Shown here: positions 61,236 to 62,577 of the stretch, piece after piece
How the letters are laid out: every line of letters begins with the position of its first letter
Position numbering within the stretch: position 1 is the stretch's first letter
Assembly: GCA_038043245.1 (NCBI GenBank)
Contig: JBBTCH010000006.1
Location: 1-62,577 of the forward strand
DNA length: 62,577 nucleotides
DNA from: JACPFV01 sp038043245
GTDB taxonomy: Bacteria > Pseudomonadota > Gammaproteobacteria > Nevskiales > Nevskiaceae
Direction of reading: 5' to 3'
The notes under the pieces: generated by a model
Databases searched by the model: none
The model's input: only the letters and a program-made list of their open reading frames with translations
What the model was told of the DNA's origin: nothing
Position numbers and translations under genes: made by a program

Positions 61236-62577
61236 AATACCGCAAGCCGTCGAAATTCGACACCAACCTGATTGTCATCGGCGGCGGTTCCGCCGGCCTC
61301 GTTACTGCGTACATCGCTGCGGCGGTGAAAGCCAAAGTCACCTTGATTGAGAAACACCAGATGGGTGGCGACTGCCTGAACACCGGCTGCGTGCCATCGA
61401 AGGCGATCCTGCGTTCGGCCAAGTTCGCCAGCCATCTCGATCGCGGCATGGAGTTCGGCTTCGAAGCGGTCGTCGGCAAGGCCAACTTCGCCAAGGTGAT
61501 GGAGCGGGTGGCGCAGGTGGTGCAACACGTCGAGCCGCACGATTCCGTGGAGCGCTACACCGGCTTCGGCGTGGACTGCATCAGCGGCCATGCCAAGCTC
61601 GTCGATCCTTGGACGGTCGAGGTCAACGGCAAAAGAATCACCGCAAAGAACATCGTCATCGCCGCTGGTGCGGAGCCTTTCGTGCCGCCGATTCCCGGAT
61701 TGAAGGAAGCGGGCTACCTGACCTCGGACACGGTCTGGGCCTTGCGCGAGCAGCCGAAGCGCCTCGTCGTCCTTGGTGGTGGGCCGATTGGCAGCGAACT
61801 GACCCAGGCCTTCGCGCGCCTCGGCTCGCAGGTGACGCAGGTCGAGATGCTGCCGCGCATCCTGATCCGCGAAGACGCCGAAGTCGCCGAACTGGTGCGC
61901 AAGAAATTCGTTGCCGAAGGCGTGGACGTGCGCGTCAATACCAAGGCCAAGAGCGTGGTGATCGAGAGCGGTCAGAAATTCCTGGTCTGCGAGTCGAATG
62001 GCCAGGAAGAAAAAATCCCGTTCGATGCGATTCTGGTCGCGGTCGGCCGCAGCGCCCGCGTCAAGGGTTATGGCCTCGAAGACGTCGGCGTGCGCCTGAC
62101 CGCGCGCAAAACCGTCGAGGTCAACGAACACCTGCAGACCAATGTCCCCAACATCTACGCCTGTGGCGATGTCGCCGGCCCCTACCAGTTCACCCACACC
62201 GCCGCGCACATGGCCTGGTACTGCGCGGTCAACGCACTGTTCGGGCCGCTGCTTCTGCTCCGCGGTGGCAAGTTCAAGGTGGACTACTCGGTGATCCCGT
62301 GGGCGACGTTCACCGAGCCGGAAGTCGCGCGCGTCGGTTTGAACGAGCTTGAGGCCAAGGAAAAGAACATCCCCTATGAAGTCACCACCTTCGACATCGA
62401 GGAGCTCGACCGCGCCATCGCCGATGGCGAAGCCCACGGATTGGTGAAAGTGCTGACGGTGCCGGGCAAGGACAGGATCCTTGGCGTCACCATCGCCGGC
62501 GAACACGCCGGCGACCTGATCGCCGAATACGTGCTGGCGATGCGCCACGGCATCGGCCTCAACAAGATCCTCGGCAC
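61232..62577 (+). CDS. Pyridine nucleotide-disulfide oxidoreductase (mercuric reductase/E3-like), truncated by window end
   Basis: Open to the window edge; 448 codons visible. IVIGGGSAGLVTAYIAA binds FAD, GGDCLNTGCVPSKA is the redox-active disulfide, VVLGGGPIGSELTQAFARLG binds NAD(P), and ACGDVAGPYQFTH the second FAD motif. The C-terminal dimer domain begins but the end with the catalytic His is missing. Similar to dihydrolipoamide dehydrogenase and MerA, but as a partner of a TVP38 protein its substrate is unknown. Start ATG 61232 overlaps the TVP38 stop. Confidence 0.88.
   Translation, partial: MKYRKPSKFDTNLIVIGGGSAGLVTAYIAAAVKAKVTLIEKHQMGGDCLNTGCVPSKAILRSAKFASHLDRGMEFGFEAVVGKANFAKVMERVAQVVQHVEPHDSVERYTGFGVDCISGHAKLVDPWTVEVNGKRITAKNIVIAAGAEPFVPPIPGLKEAGYLTSDTVWALREQPKRLVVLGGGPIGSELTQAFARLGSQVTQVEMLPRILIREDAEVAELVRKKFVAEGVDVRVNTKAKSVVIESGQKFLVCESNGQEEKIPFDAILVAVGRSARVKGYGLEDVGVRLTARKTVEVNEHLQTNVPNIYACGDVAGPYQFTHTAAHMAWYCAVNALFGPLLLLRGGKFKVDYSVIPWATFTEPEVARVGLNELEAKEKNIPYEVTTFDIEELDRAIADGEAHGLVKVLTVPGKDRILGVTIAGEHAGDLIAEYVLAMRHGIGLNKILG

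Overview
The window is gene-dense, GC-rich chromosomal DNA with no gene-free stretch over 300 bases. I saw no tRNA, rRNA, CRISPR array, prophage or full-length insertion sequence. The divergent blocks amgK-murU / lptD-surA-pdxA-rsmA, together with hrpB, rluF, rlmJ, rnt, acs, yajQ and SulP/cysH/cysC, point to a Gammaproteobacterium. The content of lipid and hydrocarbon enzymes (TesB thioesterase, GMC oxidoreductase, alkyl sulfatase, orphan diiron oxygenase with reductase, acyl-CoA carboxyltransferase) suggests a relative of Nevskiales, Solimonas or Steroidobacter; that placement is inference.

Layout. 0-11.7 kb: hrpB divergent from a PRMT-like methyltransferase, tesB, an alpha/beta hydrolase, a MAPEG protein, an ABC-F ATPase, a DeaD helicase, a HI0933-type flavoprotein and rluF. 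11.7-22.6 kb: a membrane-anchored alkyl sulfatase, a lipoprotein fusing a beta-helix to haem-binding segments, a lone PilB/GspE ATPase, and a GMC oxidoreductase-lipoprotein-acyltransferase operon. 22.8-30.0 kb: the envelope-biogenesis block (rsmA, pdxA, surA, lptD against amgK-murU). 30.1-30.6 kb: a small HEPN-like gene of less GC-rich DNA bounded by integron-cassette-like core sites. 30.6-36.3 kb: lipA, a probable ornithine-lipid pair (olsB, olsA-like plsC), a glycosyltransferase, an LpxH-like phosphoesterase and an M14-like peptidase. 36.3-45.6 kb: a brnTA toxin-antitoxin pair, an MRJP-like protein, rnt divergent from argG, an epoxide-hydrolase-like gene, yajQ, a frameshifted MazG-like gene, a carboxyltransferase carrying in-frame repeats, thiC and a glycine-zipper lipoprotein. 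45.7-51.1 kb: amt with a sigma-54-type promoter, a NUDIX hydrolase, a diiron protein with its ferredoxin-type reductase, and rlmJ. 51.1-57.2 kb: SulP, two small envelope proteins, acs and an FHA protein. 57.2-62.6 kb: cysH divergent from cysC, an alpha/beta hydrolase, a quinone-reductase-like MDR, a TVP38 membrane protein and a dihydrolipoamide-dehydrogenase-like flavoprotein cut by the window end.

Four things stand out. (1) At least 14 genes have a -10-like hexamer only 6-10 nt before the start codon, usually followed by a GCGCGC-type spacer, which suggests widespread leaderless transcription. (2) The 51.1-57.2 kb segment carries on its two inner edges a vestige of the 5' end of rlmJ and a vestige of the 3' end of cysH, each diverged from the intact neighbour mostly at third codon positions; this looks like the scars of segment insertion or replacement. 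(3) Dispersed palindromic repeats have entered coding sequence: two sit in frame inside the carboxyltransferase, one supplies the stop codon of amgK and one the C-terminus of olsB. (4) A HEPN-like gene sits in what looks like a decayed single integron cassette between murU and lipA.
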